Shown here: piece after piece, positions 32,754-40,803 of the stretch | How the letters are laid out: every line of letters starts with the position of its first letter | How positions within the stretch are numbered: the first letter of the stretch is position 1 | Assembly (NCBI GenBank): GCA_964501335.1 | Contig: CAZCTC010000044.1 | Span: 1 to 64,000 of the forward strand | Source: CAZCTC01 sp964501335 | GTDB taxonomy: Bacteria > Chloroflexota > Anaerolineae > B4-G1 > SLSP01 | Direction of reading: 5' to 3' | DNA length: 64,000 bases | Program-made: the position numbers and the translations under genes | Notes under the pieces: model-generated | The model's database searches: none | What the model was told of the DNA's origin: nothing | What the model saw: the letters and a program-made list of their open reading frames with translations, nothing else

Positions 32754-32818
32754 GCGGTAAGAAGTGAGGGGTGGTTCGGAAATAGGGTAACACTTTCGGA
32801 GAAGTGAAAGTTGCAGGG

Positions 32819-32909
32819 TGAGGTTACCTCCATTGTTTGGCCCACTACGAGGTTAGAATTGTACACCACTTCCACTTAGTATGTGATCCAGTTTTTGGAG
32901 GTAAGCTAA
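32819..32909. mobile_element. 91-bp IS3-derived miniature element
   Basis: This contains only the two ends of the IS3-family element at 10396-11652: TGAGGTTACCTCCA...TTTGGCCCAC on the left and CTTCCACTTAG...TGGAGGTAAGC on the right, joined at GTTAGAAT. That octamer occurs near both ends of the full element (about 10429 and 11595), so an internal deletion between the two copies explains it. Both ends carry TTACCTCCA rather than TTACCCCCA, showing that its parent was a sister element. No target duplication is visible. Confidence 0.85.
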
Positions 32910-32913
32910 ATTG

Positions 32914-32948
32914 GCGCCGGCGTTGCATATGGCCGGCGCCAGATTTTT
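32914..32948 (+). terminator. Rho-independent terminator, possibly bidirectional
   Basis: The stem GGCGCCGGC...GCCGGCGCC is followed by AGATTTTT on the + strand. It ends the + gene at 31920 and faces the last gene of the - strand operon (stop at 32959), so it may serve both. Confidence 0.7.
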
Positions 32949-32958
32949 CTGTATCGGC

Positions 32959-33501
32959 TTATACCGTTAGGGTTTCAGCTTCATTCGCGGCTGGAAGTTC
33001 ATTTTTATCGACCTGAATGGGCGACGGCCGTTCGCTGCGCTGCATTGATCGGCGATCTTCTTGCCGTTGTCCTCCGCGTTTCCGTTCTCTCCTCTCCGGC
33101 TTCTCCGCAATCTCCCAGCTCAGCACCACCACCTCCGTCTCCCGCCGCTGCAGCCGGATGTGATCCGCGACCCCTTCCAACGCCTCCAGGGCCTTCTTGA
33201 CCGCGCCCTCGTCGGGATTGGTGATCCGCTCCAGCGCCCGTTTCAACGTTTCTTCTGTGTCGCGCTGCTGGATCAAGCCCTGGACCCGGATGTAATCGCC
33301 TTTCTTGGGCAGGTCGGCCTGCCGCGCCAGGAAATAGTTGAACCTCACCGATACGGCGTCGAAGTTCTTGCCGTCGGGATTGCCCGGCATCCCAGGACGA
33401 CGAGGCACCGCCAGGCGCAGACAGGTGTCGCCGTTCAGATTCCACTGGCCGACCACGGCCCCTTCCAAAACCACTGCATTGCTCGAAGTTTGTTCAGACA
33501 T
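32959..33501 (-). CDS. OB-fold single-stranded DNA-binding-like protein
   Basis: A 180-residue protein with a divergent SSB-like OB fold in residues 8-120 (VVLEGAVVGQW...LRLAVPRRPG...VRFNYFLARQA...KKGDYIRVQGLIQQRD), followed by a basic, Arg/Gln-rich tail (about 130-160) and a short acidic end. Bacterial SSBs also have a disordered tail, though the canonical DDIPF-like tip is absent. Start 33501 follows GGAGA. It is the last gene of the Tad/HerA-like operon. SSBs are common on conjugative elements, so its presence here favours a DNA-related role for the operon. Confidence 0.65.
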   Translation of the reverse strand: MSEQTSSNAVVLEGAVVGQWNLNGDTCLRLAVPRRPGMPGNPDGKNFDAVSVRFNYFLARQADLPKKGDYIRVQGLIQQRDTEETLKRALERITNPDEGAVKKALEALEGVADHIRLQRRETEVVVLSWEIAEKPERRERKRGGQRQEDRRSMQRSERPSPIQVDKNELPAANEAETLTV

Positions 33502-33552
33502 GGGTCTCTCCTTTAGTAAATTTTTTAACGAACTTGCGGACAAGGTATCTGA

Positions 33553-33672
33553 AACGTGAAACGTAAAACGTGATGACTTTTCCCAAACCCGGTTTTGTTT
33601 CAGATAGGTTGTTTCTCTTCCAATCCTGATTTATCCTTTTCTCGTTTCCCCTTACAGGGTTCACGTTTCACG
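33553..33672. repeat. Palindromic intergenic repeat built on ACGTGAAACGT units
   Basis: The left end has iterated GAAACGTGAAACGTAAAACG and the right end GTTCACGTTTCACG in inverted orientation. The stop codon of the upstream gene (33668-33670) lies in the element. Confidence 0.6.
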
Positions 33673-34255
33673 CTTTCTGCTTGACAATGAGCCGGGGCGC
33701 GGCCCGCATCGCGGCATACCATGGCGCCGACTCCGCTTCCCAGGGATGCAGCCCCGGATCCGCCTGGAGCAAGGTGTGCCAGAGCAGAGCCACATCCAGG
33801 CGAGCTTCCGGGTAGAGCGCCGCGTCGATCGGGGTGAGCTGGGCCAGGTTGCGCTTGCCCAGTAACCCGGCTTCGACCAGTCGGCGGGGCTGCGGGGTGA
33901 GTACCAGGCTGGCGCCGCCGTCCTGGAAACTGATCTCGATCCAGGCTGGATCGCTGCCGGCCAGGGCCAGCGCGGGCTGCCGGGTGGTCTCGAAAGCCCG
34001 TTGCATCAACTTGAGTGCCACCGGTTTCCAGCCGTTGGTGGGATCGGCGCGTAATTGCTGCTGGAGCAGCTCGCCGTAACGGGCCATCTCGGCCGCGTGC
34101 TTCTCTTCCTGGAGCCGGGCCTTTTCCTTGCGGTAGGTCTGTTCCAGCTTATTCACGGCCCGCGCCACCCGGCCGTTGGAGACGGTCACGGCGGCGCCCA
34201 GGGCCAGACCTGAAATCAACAACATCAACAAAGCCAGCCATTCTACGGGGGTCAT
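33668..34255 (-). CDS. Membrane-anchored coiled-coil protein, unknown
   Basis: A 195-residue protein with an N-terminal transmembrane helix (about residues 4-25, LALLMLLISGLALGAAVTVS), a charged coiled coil (about 32-70, KLEQTYRKEKARLQEEKHAAE), and a soluble C-terminal domain. ATG 34255 follows GGAGC; the longer frame begins in a repeat element. The layout resembles scaffold or inner-membrane subunits of secretion systems, but no family is recognised. It lies between the adhesin-like gene and the SSB-like gene. Confidence 0.6.
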   Translation of the reverse strand: MTPVEWLALLMLLISGLALGAAVTVSNGRVARAVNKLEQTYRKEKARLQEEKHAAEMARYGELLQQQLRADPTNGWKPVALKLMQRAFETTRQPALALAGSDPAWIEISFQDGGASLVLTPQPRRLVEAGLLGKRNLAQLTPIDAALYPEARLDVALLWHTLLQADPGLHPWEAESAPWYAAMRAAPRLIVKQKA

Positions 34256-34298
34256 CGAAGCTCCTTTCTTTTCAGGCAAAGTTTTTTCAGAAACAGAC

Positions 34299-34384
34299 TT
34301 AACGCAGAGCCGCAGAGTTCGCAGAGGGGTGCAGAGATTTTTTATCTTCCTTTGCGTCTCCGCTTCTCTGCGTCTTTGCGTTAA
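34299..34384. repeat. Palindromic ACGCAGAG-type intergenic repeat, copy 1
   Basis: Begins TTAACGCAGAG, ends in inverted CTTTGCGTTAA, with CGCAGAG iterated between. The stop codon of the adhesin-like gene (34381-34383) is supplied by the repeat. Related copies lie at 36919, 45504, 47411 and 50294. Confidence 0.75.
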
Positions 34385-37038
34385 AAATCCAGTCCTTCAT
34401 AAGCCAGGGCTTTCTGTAGCTTTTCAACGAATACCGACCGGCGATCGAGTACGGTAGCCAGCCCGGTCAGCAGCAGCATGCCGGCGCTGCCGAGGGGGAA
34501 CCACAGGCCGCCGGTATGAACTGGAGGCCAATCGGGTTTTCTGCCCTTGGCAGCTTTTCCCGGCAATTCTTTGGGTAACACAGGTTGGAATGTGGGTTCC
34601 GGCATAGGCGTCTGCGTCGGCGTGATCGTGGGCTGCGGGGTGGCCGTGGGCAATACCGGCGTCTCCTGCAGGACGGGCCTCGCCGTCGGTGTGACGCTGG
34701 GCCGCGGCGTCGAGGTCGGGGTCGGCGTTCCGGTCGCGGTAGGTGTTGCTATGGCGGTGGGCTCTTCCTGCCCGGCAACGGGTTGCGGGATGGCTGTCGG
34801 TTGCGGCGTCGGGGTAAAGGTGGGCCGTGGGGTAGCTGTCGCGGTGGGCGTGGCCGTCGGCGTGACCGGTGCCTCGGTGATCTGTACGGTGCCCGTGACG
34901 ACACGGCTCCAGCCGACCAGGTCGATCACGGTGAGCTGCACGGGATAGCTCCCGGCCGGCAGGCGGCGGCCGGCTAAGTCAGTGCCGTTCCAGGATTGTG
35001 TGGCCGGCGGGGTGCCGGCCCCTTCCCAGCTTTGTACCAGCCCCGAGCCCCGGGCGCGCAGGATTTCCAGCCGCCAGGAGTTCAGACCGGAGCCGACATC
35101 CCAGGCATTGGTGCGCAGGACCAGGATCTCGCCGCAGCCGGGGCAGAAAGCTCCGCCCATCAAAGTGGCGCTGGGGGGCAGCGTGTCCAGTTTGAGTTTC
35201 AGGGTGTGGGCGGTTTCTCGATTGCCGGCCTTATCTACGCTGAAGTACGGGAAGTTGAAAACTCCATCGGTGGCGAAGGTCATGGTGGGGGCCAGCATGG
35301 CGAGGCCGTCCAGGTAGATATCGCCGATGCCGGAGGCCGCATCCTGCGCGGTGAAGGTCGCCAGGACGGTGCCGGTGTACCAGCCGTTGTGGCCCAGGGG
35401 ACCTGATAGATTGACGGTGGTCTGCGGGGGCTGCGTATCGATCCGGATCTCCAGACTTTGCTCCGCTTCCTGGTTGCCCAGCAGATCGGCGGAGCGATAG
35501 CTTAAAGTGTGCAGTCCATCACTATTCACGACCAATGGACTAGAATAGGCAGCCCATGATCCGCCGTCGATCCGGTATTCAGTGGTATCCACGCCGACGC
35601 CAGCATCGGTAGCGGTCAGAGTAACGGTAACGGGCGAGCGATGCCAGGCACCGTTGCCGGCGGTTCCGGCCAGGGCGGCGGTGGTATGGGGCGGGGTGTT
35701 GTCGATGTGGACCAGGCGGGTGGCGGGCGTTTCCAGGTTGCCGGCCCGGTCTTCGGCCCGCGAACTAAGCAGGGTATCGCCGTCAGGGCTTGACGTGGTA
35801 TCCCAGGTGGTACTCCAGGCCGTGGTACCCGAGACCGGGGTCCAGAGAACGCCGCCGTCGGTGGCATAGCTGACTGCCGCCAGGCCGGAAGTCGCATCCC
35901 AGGCGGTGCCGTTGACCTGGATGATGCCGTGGACCCATTCGTTGTTCGCCGGACTCTGGATCGCTGAGCCGGGCGGGGTGGTATCGATGGCGAGGGTCAG
36001 GGTTTGGACCGGGGAGACGTTGCCGGCCTCGTCGACGGCGTTGTATTCCAGGGTATGCAGGCCGTCGCCGGCAACGGTGAAGGGGCCATGGTAATACCAC
36101 AAGTCTCCGTCCAGCCGGTAGTTGATGTCGCGTACGCTGGCCCAGGCGTCGGTAACCTCCAGGGCGATCTGGACCGGGGCTTTCGACCAGCCGTTGTTGC
36201 CCGGCGTGCTGCTGGGGATGATAGCGACGGTGGGCGCCTCGACATCGGCGTCGGTCTGGAGCCAGTCGATCTCCAGGTCGGACCAGTTGCCGGGCGTAGG
36301 TTGCGTGACGTAGCTGCCCATCCACAGGGTGCGGGGCGTGGTAGGCAAGGTGTTGCCCGAGCCGATTTCGATGCCGTCGAGGAGCAGCGTATAAGTGGGG
36401 CCATCGACGTTCAATTCCAGCGTATGCCAGGTCGTATCGGCGCCGGTGGCGGTATCCTGGCTGTAGTGGGTATTGCCGAAGGCGACGATCTCGAAGATGT
36501 GTTCGCCGGCATTGCGTACCTGGTAGATCCATAGGAGATTTTGCCACTTATCCCGAATCGGATCGGCGGCGGGTTGCCGGGTCGGGGTGAAGCCGGAGTC
36601 GGAGCCCAGGGCGATGGCGGTGCCGTAGGTGGCAACTTCGGTGTAGCGGAAACGCAGCGCCAGAATCCAGTGGGGATGGATGCCGGTGCTGTAAGGGATC
36701 ATGCCGGGGTAGACGCTGCGGCCAACCAGGGGAAACTCGGTGCCGCCGTCGCTCTGCAAGCGCAGCACGCCGCCGGTATTGAAATCTACGATGTTAGACC
36801 CCTGACCCGGGTCGAAGCTCCAACCGGAGTTCCCGCCGTTGAAGTCGTCACGGAGCAGCGTGGCGGCCAGCACCGGGGTAATGCATAGGGCCAGGATCAG
36901 CAACCAGAAACCAGAACTCAACGCAGAGACGCGGAGTCCGCAGAGAAGCGCAGAGATTTTTATCTTTCTCTGCGTCTCTGCTTCTTTGCGTCTCTGCGTT
37001 AAAATCTGCTGCGTCTTGGCGTTAAAACTATCCTTCAT
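34381..37038 (-). CDS. Large secreted adhesin-like protein with Ig-like repeats and C-terminal anchor
   Basis: An 885-residue protein. An N-terminal signal peptide core (FWLLILALCITPVLA) lies at about residues 45-60, preceded by about 36 residues encoded by an inserted ACGCAGAG repeat. A LamG-like or jelly-roll region follows (about 60-265). At least four repeats of an Ig-like unit come next (D..PPxT, LDGxxWxxYxxP, G.H.L.Y...D..GN), then a Pro/Thr-rich linker (about 740-840) and a C-terminal membrane helix (LWFPLGSAGMLLLTGLATVL). Start 37038 follows AGGAGG. It is predicted to be surface-exposed and wall-spanning and may be the pilus-associated adhesin. Confidence 0.7.
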   Translation of the reverse strand: MKDSFNAKTQQILTQRRKEAETQRKIKISALLCGLRVSALSSGFWLLILALCITPVLAATLLRDDFNGGNSGWSFDPGQGSNIVDFNTGGVLRLQSDGGTEFPLVGRSVYPGMIPYSTGIHPHWILALRFRYTEVATYGTAIALGSDSGFTPTRQPAADPIRDKWQNLLWIYQVRNAGEHIFEIVAFGNTHYSQDTATGADTTWHTLELNVDGPTYTLLLDGIEIGSGNTLPTTPRTLWMGSYVTQPTPGNWSDLEIDWLQTDADVEAPTVAIIPSSTPGNNGWSKAPVQIALEVTDAWASVRDINYRLDGDLWYYHGPFTVAGDGLHTLEYNAVDEAGNVSPVQTLTLAIDTTPPGSAIQSPANNEWVHGIIQVNGTAWDATSGLAAVSYATDGGVLWTPVSGTTAWSTTWDTTSSPDGDTLLSSRAEDRAGNLETPATRLVHIDNTPPHTTAALAGTAGNGAWHRSPVTVTLTATDAGVGVDTTEYRIDGGSWAAYSSPLVVNSDGLHTLSYRSADLLGNQEAEQSLEIRIDTQPPQTTVNLSGPLGHNGWYTGTVLATFTAQDAASGIGDIYLDGLAMLAPTMTFATDGVFNFPYFSVDKAGNRETAHTLKLKLDTLPPSATLMGGAFCPGCGEILVLRTNAWDVGSGLNSWRLEILRARGSGLVQSWEGAGTPPATQSWNGTDLAGRRLPAGSYPVQLTVIDLVGWSRVVTGTVQITEAPVTPTATPTATATPRPTFTPTPQPTAIPQPVAGQEEPTAIATPTATGTPTPTSTPRPSVTPTARPVLQETPVLPTATPQPTITPTQTPMPEPTFQPVLPKELPGKAAKGRKPDWPPVHTGGLWFPLGSAGMLLLTGLATVLDRRSVFVEKLQKALAYEGLDF
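36919..37027. repeat. ACGCAGAG-type repeat inside a coding sequence, copy 2
   Basis: The repeat ACGCAGAGACGCGGAG...CTCTGCGTTAAA lies in frame within the 5' end of the adhesin-like gene, between the start codon and the hydrophobic signal core, adding about 36 residues. Confidence 0.75.
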
Positions 37039-37047
37039 AAGCACCTC

Positions 37048-37251
37048 CTAATGTCGAAACAACAGGATCAGCGATCCGCCGGTGAAGGCCAGGGTGATGA
37101 GATGGCTCATGCAGACGCGGACGCGGGTGGCGGGCCGGTCCATCGTGTTGAGCAGGTAGTCCAGCAGCATCCCCAGGGTGTTGAGCGTAGCCAGGGCCAG
37201 CAGGCCGCGCACGATGTCGGCGACGATCGGATCGACCGGGCCCCAGATCAT
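37048..37251 (-). CDS. Small two-helix membrane protein
   Basis: A 67-residue protein with two hydrophobic helices (about 9-32 and 48-65) and a basic loop between (RPATRVRVC). ATG 37251 overlaps the TGA of the preceding gene (ATGA). Its own stop overlaps the AGGAGG of the adhesin gene. Small bitopic proteins of this size occur as pilin-like or channel subunits in secretion systems; function unknown. Confidence 0.6.
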   Translation of the reverse strand: MIWGPVDPIVADIVRGLLALATLNTLGMLLDYLLNTMDRPATRVRVCMSHLITLAFTGGSLILLFRH

Positions 37252-37784
37252 AGCCACCTCAAAGTTTGGAAAGCCACCCAGCCCAGGGTCAAACCGGGGG
37301 CGGCCCAGGGTCGGCTTTCCTGGTTTGCGGCCAGGCTCAGGCTGCGCAGGAGCAGGTCGCCCCCGACCAGGCAGATCAGCGCCGGCAGGGTGGGATGCAG
37401 GGCCAGCAAGCCCAGGCCGATCCAACGTTCTGCGTCGGTGGTCAGGCCGGCGAAGTTCAGCCGCAGCAGCAGGACGCCGGCGCTGACCAGCAAAGTGCTC
37501 TCCGGGCTGTGCCAGGTCGAAAGGGAGATCAGCAGAGCGTGGGCGAAGAGATCGACCAGCAGCTCATCGCGGTTCAGCCAGAGGTTGAAGACGGCGGCCA
37601 GCAGCATGAGGGCGCCCGGCCAGTCCTGGACAGCCAGCAGTCGCAGCAGCGCCAGGTAGAGGATCGGGGCGGCGCCGGCTTTGAGGCTCCAGGGCCGGCG
37701 GCGCAGCAGGGCCAGCACCGCGGTCAAAGCGACCGGGAGTCCCCAACGGAACAAAGGCAGATTCAGCCAGGCCGGGGCGTCCAT
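37248..37784 (-). CDS. Polytopic membrane protein, unknown
   Basis: A 178-residue very hydrophobic protein with about five predicted helices rich in Leu and Ala. It is coupled to the next gene by ATGA overlap and follows the previous gene after 6 nt. No conserved motif is recognised. It may be a membrane component of the pilus or transfer apparatus. Confidence 0.55.
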   Translation of the reverse strand: MDAPAWLNLPLFRWGLPVALTAVLALLRRRPWSLKAGAAPILYLALLRLLAVQDWPGALMLLAAVFNLWLNRDELLVDLFAHALLISLSTWHSPESTLLVSAGVLLLRLNFAGLTTDAERWIGLGLLALHPTLPALICLVGGDLLLRSLSLAANQESRPWAAPGLTLGWVAFQTLRWL

Positions 37785-37790
37785 TCAGGC

Positions 37791-38081
37791 TCAGCCTTTC
37801 TTTTCCAGCCGGCGCTGCCGGAGCATCAGACCGGTCAGGATGATGCCGAAGAGTTCGATGAGCAGGGCGATGACCAGCAACAGCCAGAAGCCGGGGCCGG
37901 TGATCGGCGTCAGGGCCAGCGCGCCGAGGATCTCGATCCCACCGGCGGCCATCAAGACGCCGCCGATCAGCATGTGCGAAGTCCGGCGTTTGCGGATCAG
38001 GAGCAGCGCGCCGAACACTCCGACCATGGCGAGCAAAAAGAGTCCCAACGAGATGATGTCGCTTTCCAGTAACGTTTCCAT
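37791..38081 (-). CDS. Small three-helix membrane protein
   Basis: A 96-residue protein with hydrophobic segments near 10-28, 36-58 and 62-85 and a basic C-terminus (RQRRLEKKG). Start 38081 follows GGAGA at good spacing. It is the first gene after the leader and terminator at 38.1-38.35 kb, so it heads a sub-operon that includes the adhesin and SSB-like genes. Confidence 0.6.
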   Translation of the reverse strand: METLLESDIISLGLFLLAMVGVFGALLLIRKRRTSHMLIGGVLMAAGGIEILGALALTPITGPGFWLLLVIALLIELFGIILTGLMLRQRRLEKKG

Positions 38082-38127
38082 AAAAATTCTCCTTGAACTT
38101 GATTAGCCTTATCGGCTGCGAGACGAC

Positions 38128-38180
38128 AAAAAACAGGGCCACCTCCTGGCGCACTGCAAATCCAGGAGGCGGCCCTGTTT
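38128..38180 (-). terminator. Attenuator-like Rho-independent terminator before 38081
   Basis: On the - strand, AACAGGGCC-G-CCTCCTGG pairs with CCAGGAGG-T-GGCCCTGTT (one G-T pair) and is followed by TTTTTT. It lies about 50 nt upstream of a start codon, in the same direction as the gene, so it probably limits read-through into it. Confidence 0.8.
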
Positions 38181-38350
38181 AAAGTCAGGTCCGCCGGAAG
38201 GCCCGAAGGCCTATCCGTGCGCGTTCAGCAAAAGCAACGGCGCTGAGAAATCGAAGGGCTTACGCCCGGTCCGCGCGGTTGCGATAAGAGTTTTATACTA
38301 TCGGGCTTGAATTCACTCTCGTACCCATTGTGCTACGCTCCGTAAACTGA
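38181..38350 (-). promoter_or_regulatory. Structured 5' leader of the 38-kb sub-operon
   Basis: Between the gene ending at 38434 and the terminator the - strand has a TAGTATAAA string (possible -10, about 38295-38303) followed by stable short hairpins such as GGGCGTAAGCCC and GGCCTTCGGGCC and a complementary GGACC pair. It has the look of a leader with alternative folds. No known riboswitch consensus fits. The interval 38082-38433 holds no gene. Confidence 0.4.
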
Positions 38351-38433
38351 CTTAACGAAATCGGGGAATGATGCGGCGTTCCCCCATCTTTTTCCCCTCC
38401 AGGTTATCAACCGATCGATCTCTCTATGATCAA

Positions 38434-39105
38434 TCAGAAAATAATATCCTTTACTTCCTCCACTGGAGTGAACTCCACCCCAGTAAATCCTTCCTGTTCA
38501 AAGACGTTTTTCACCTTTTCCGTAACGATGAGCATTCCCGGTTTTTCAACCAGACGGAAAAAATCACACTGGTCCCAACTGCTTTCATCTACCATGATCC
38601 CACCCTGCCAACTCGAGTAGAAAGATCGCTGACAAACGGGGCAATGCTCTTTTACAACACATTGGTTTTCAGGAGCCATTTTGGCCGAGCCTTTGATGTT
38701 CAGATGCCACAACGGCAACCCGGTCAACGGCTCCCCCGTTTGAATTTGTTCTGGAGTGATATCAAACATGTAAGTCTGACCATCTTTACCTAACAAGAGA
38801 TCGGTTTCGGTTTCCCTCTCTTTTTCAAGGTTAATTACCACCTCAGGAGTTAGCCATTCCAACCCCGTCAGGTCTGCTTTTTCAATCACTTGCTTAACAT
38901 GATCTTTCATGACCAGTTCGATGGGAGACGAAACCAACACATCCGGCAAGGGTGTTCCTGCTATTTTTATGAATAGAGGCGGAACATATAACCCAAAAGG
39001 CCGACAACATTTAGCACATGGAGGGATCTGTCTTTTACTTTTTATCAGAAAACGCAATCTAACCTCAGATACGTTACGCTCCCAACTCAGTTCATAAAAT
39101 TTCAT
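38434..39105 (-). CDS. Zinc-ribbon protein resembling the double-CXXC(G) family
   Basis: A 223-residue protein with two separated C-x-x-C pairs, PPCAKCCRPFG (about 28-38) and HCPVCQRSF (about 153-161), and the C-terminal VTEKVKNVFEQEGFTGVEF. The layout resembles the double-CXXCG motif proteins of myxobacteria, some of which are immunity proteins. GC content is lower than that of the pilus genes. With the HD protein next to it, it appears to be cargo inserted in the pilus operon. The family assignment is by motif layout only. Confidence 0.55.
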   Translation of the reverse strand: MKFYELSWERNVSEVRLRFLIKSKRQIPPCAKCCRPFGLYVPPLFIKIAGTPLPDVLVSSPIELVMKDHVKQVIEKADLTGLEWLTPEVVINLEKERETETDLLLGKDGQTYMFDITPEQIQTGEPLTGLPLWHLNIKGSAKMAPENQCVVKEHCPVCQRSFYSSWQGGIMVDESSWDQCDFFRLVEKPGMLIVTEKVKNVFEQEGFTGVEFTPVEEVKDIIF

Positions 39106-39134
39106 GGCTACCTCATCTAAATTGAAGATCGTGC

Positions 39135-39803
39135 TTAAAGATTAGGGTCCTGGAAAGAGCCGCTATTAAACCTGGCTTGCCCCGGCATCTTACAGGCCAA
39201 CTGCTGGTAAGCTTCGCTTAGCCAGGGATGGATCACGAGCAATGTTTGCCGTTGTTGCCACACATAATCCAGGTAAATCCAGACGGCCTGATCCAAGGAC
39301 TGTTCCAGTGCCCTTTGCATATCTTCCCCGTAAGGTGATTGATCGGGTTGATCCCATTCGATTTTGTCGGCAATGAAAAGCACCTTGTCCAATACTGAGG
39401 CCTTAGCTTTCAGTGTCGTATGGCAACCGATGGCGCTCAAGACCGCCGGATCCGTAACTCCAAAAATTTTCTGGCTGATCACGACGGATAATTTTTGATG
39501 CAGAAGTAAGGGTACCTGTTCTTCTTCCGGCAAAATGTCGATTTGGAATTGCCGGGCGGCTTGAACTCGTTGGGATATCGGGATTACCGCGCTGATGTCA
39601 TGCAATAAACCGGCTATTTCGGCTGCGTTTGGATCAGCTCCCCAAGATACTGCCAATTTGTGTGCCTGCTGGGCGACCCGCAGGCTGTGCGTTAACGTGT
39701 TAGGACATTGATGATAAGTGAGAAAGGCCTGGATGTCTGGCAACATTTGTCCCTGCCAGGGGATGCCATCTATCAGTTGAGTTAACAAAGAGTCAGGATT
39801 CAT
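39135..39803 (-). CDS. yqeK: HD-domain hydrolase, YqeK-like
   Basis: A 222-residue protein with the HD signature: HSLRVAQQAHKLA (about 39-51), AGLLHDI (His-Asp, about 64-70), HTTLKA (about 129) and SVLDKVLFIADKIE (about 136-149). These match YqeK-type phosphohydrolases, which cleave diadenosine tetraphosphate symmetrically. The usual chromosomal neighbours (nadD, rsfS) are absent, so this is a stand-alone paralog in a mobile-looking operon. AGGAAAG precedes the start. The protein is slightly longer than typical, with an extra C-terminal tail. Confidence 0.7.
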   Translation of the reverse strand: MNPDSLLTQLIDGIPWQGQMLPDIQAFLTYHQCPNTLTHSLRVAQQAHKLAVSWGADPNAAEIAGLLHDISAVIPISQRVQAARQFQIDILPEEEQVPLLLHQKLSVVISQKIFGVTDPAVLSAIGCHTTLKAKASVLDKVLFIADKIEWDQPDQSPYGEDMQRALEQSLDQAVWIYLDYVWQQRQTLLVIHPWLSEAYQQLACKMPGQARFNSGSFQDPNL

Positions 39804-39864
39804 AATCAGCTTTCCTCCTGCCCGGCATTCAACACCGGATTGCGCGGGTTGTCAAATTTCGTTC

Positions 39865-40173
39865 CTATCGGACATCTTTTTGTCCCAGATTCAAAGGATT
39901 CACCGCTATTCCCATCCACGGCGTGATCTGTTCGGCGCGGATGCCGGCGATGTGCTGGCCGTTGATCCGCCGGCTGAAGAGCACCCCGGCAATCATCACG
40001 GCCTGGTTGGATTGCAGCGGCAGGCTGTCAGGTGGCTCGAAGCCTTCTACATAGAACCGGGCGGCGCCGTTGCCGACGGTGAAGGCTAGTTTGACTCCCT
40101 GCGGGCAGTCGGTGTAGCGCTTCACTTCCCCGATGATGGTTCCCGAAAGCCAGACTTGATTGATGGTTTGCAT
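39865..40173 (-). CDS. Small OB-fold protein (PriB/SSB-like)
   Basis: A 102-residue protein reading INQVWLSGTIIGEVKRYTDC...KLAFTVGNGAARFYVEGFEPP...QAVMIAGVLFSRRINGQHIAGIRAEQI, the strand pattern of a minimal OB fold as in PriB or short SSBs. AGGAGGAGAG precedes the start. It is the second OB-fold protein in this operon; both would suit handling of single-stranded DNA, though an RNA or protein ligand is possible. Confidence 0.55.
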   Translation of the reverse strand: MQTINQVWLSGTIIGEVKRYTDCPQGVKLAFTVGNGAARFYVEGFEPPDSLPLQSNQAVMIAGVLFSRRINGQHIAGIRAEQITPWMGIAVNPLNLGQKDVR

Positions 40174-40182
40174 CTCTCCTCC

Positions 40183-40803
40183 TTACAAAGCGCCCAGCAG
40201 ACGGGCGATCTCCAGCACCAGCCCGGCGGCGGCCAGGGCGGTAGCCGCGGGCATTTCGTGTTCAGGGCGGCCCGGACCGGCCAGTTCGACCGGGCGGGCC
40301 GCCAGGACTTCGGTAAAAGCCGGGACCAATGCGGGCAACCGGCGCCGGGCCACGAGCAGGACCAGGCCGACGACCGCGACGGTCAGGGCTTCGGCGAAGA
40401 CGCCGGTCGTTCCATAGCGCAGGGCGACCACAATGAGCAGGGCGCTATCAACGCCGCCCCACCAGCGGAGCGCAAAGGCCAGGATACCGGCGGTCGTCGC
40501 CAGGGTGGGACCGTAGTCCCCGGCGCTCCAGCCAAAGGCGTAAACCAACGGCAGGGACGCCATGAGCCAGGTGGGCCGCCAGGGCCAGGTGAAAAGCACG
40601 GCGGCGACAGCCCACCAGAGGACGGAATGCCCGACCAGACTGACCAGCGTCAGGGTCAGCATGGGCGCCAGGCCGATTTCTCGATGGCGTAGATCCTGCC
40701 AGGCAACGGCCAGATAGCAGAAGCAGACGATCAACGCGATGAGCGCCTGAGTCATGGGCTGATTCCAGAATTGTGTGAGCCAGGTCAGGTCGGGCATGGA
40801 CAT
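40183..40803 (-). CDS. Prepilin-peptidase-like (A24) membrane protein
   Basis: A 206-residue membrane protein with about six to seven helices. The two aspartates expected of type IV prepilin peptidases appear as AVAWQDLRHREIG (about residues 35-47) and GGVDSALL (about 115-122, a variant of GxGD). It would cleave the Flp pilin encoded at 45240. The start 40803 overlaps the previous stop as TGATG. The second motif departs from consensus, so activity is uncertain. Confidence 0.6.
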   Translation of the reverse strand: MSMPDLTWLTQFWNQPMTQALIALIVCFCYLAVAWQDLRHREIGLAPMLTLTLVSLVGHSVLWWAVAAVLFTWPWRPTWLMASLPLVYAFGWSAGDYGPTLATTAGILAFALRWWGGVDSALLIVVALRYGTTGVFAEALTVAVVGLVLLVARRRLPALVPAFTEVLAARPVELAGPGRPEHEMPAATALAAAGLVLEIARLLGAL

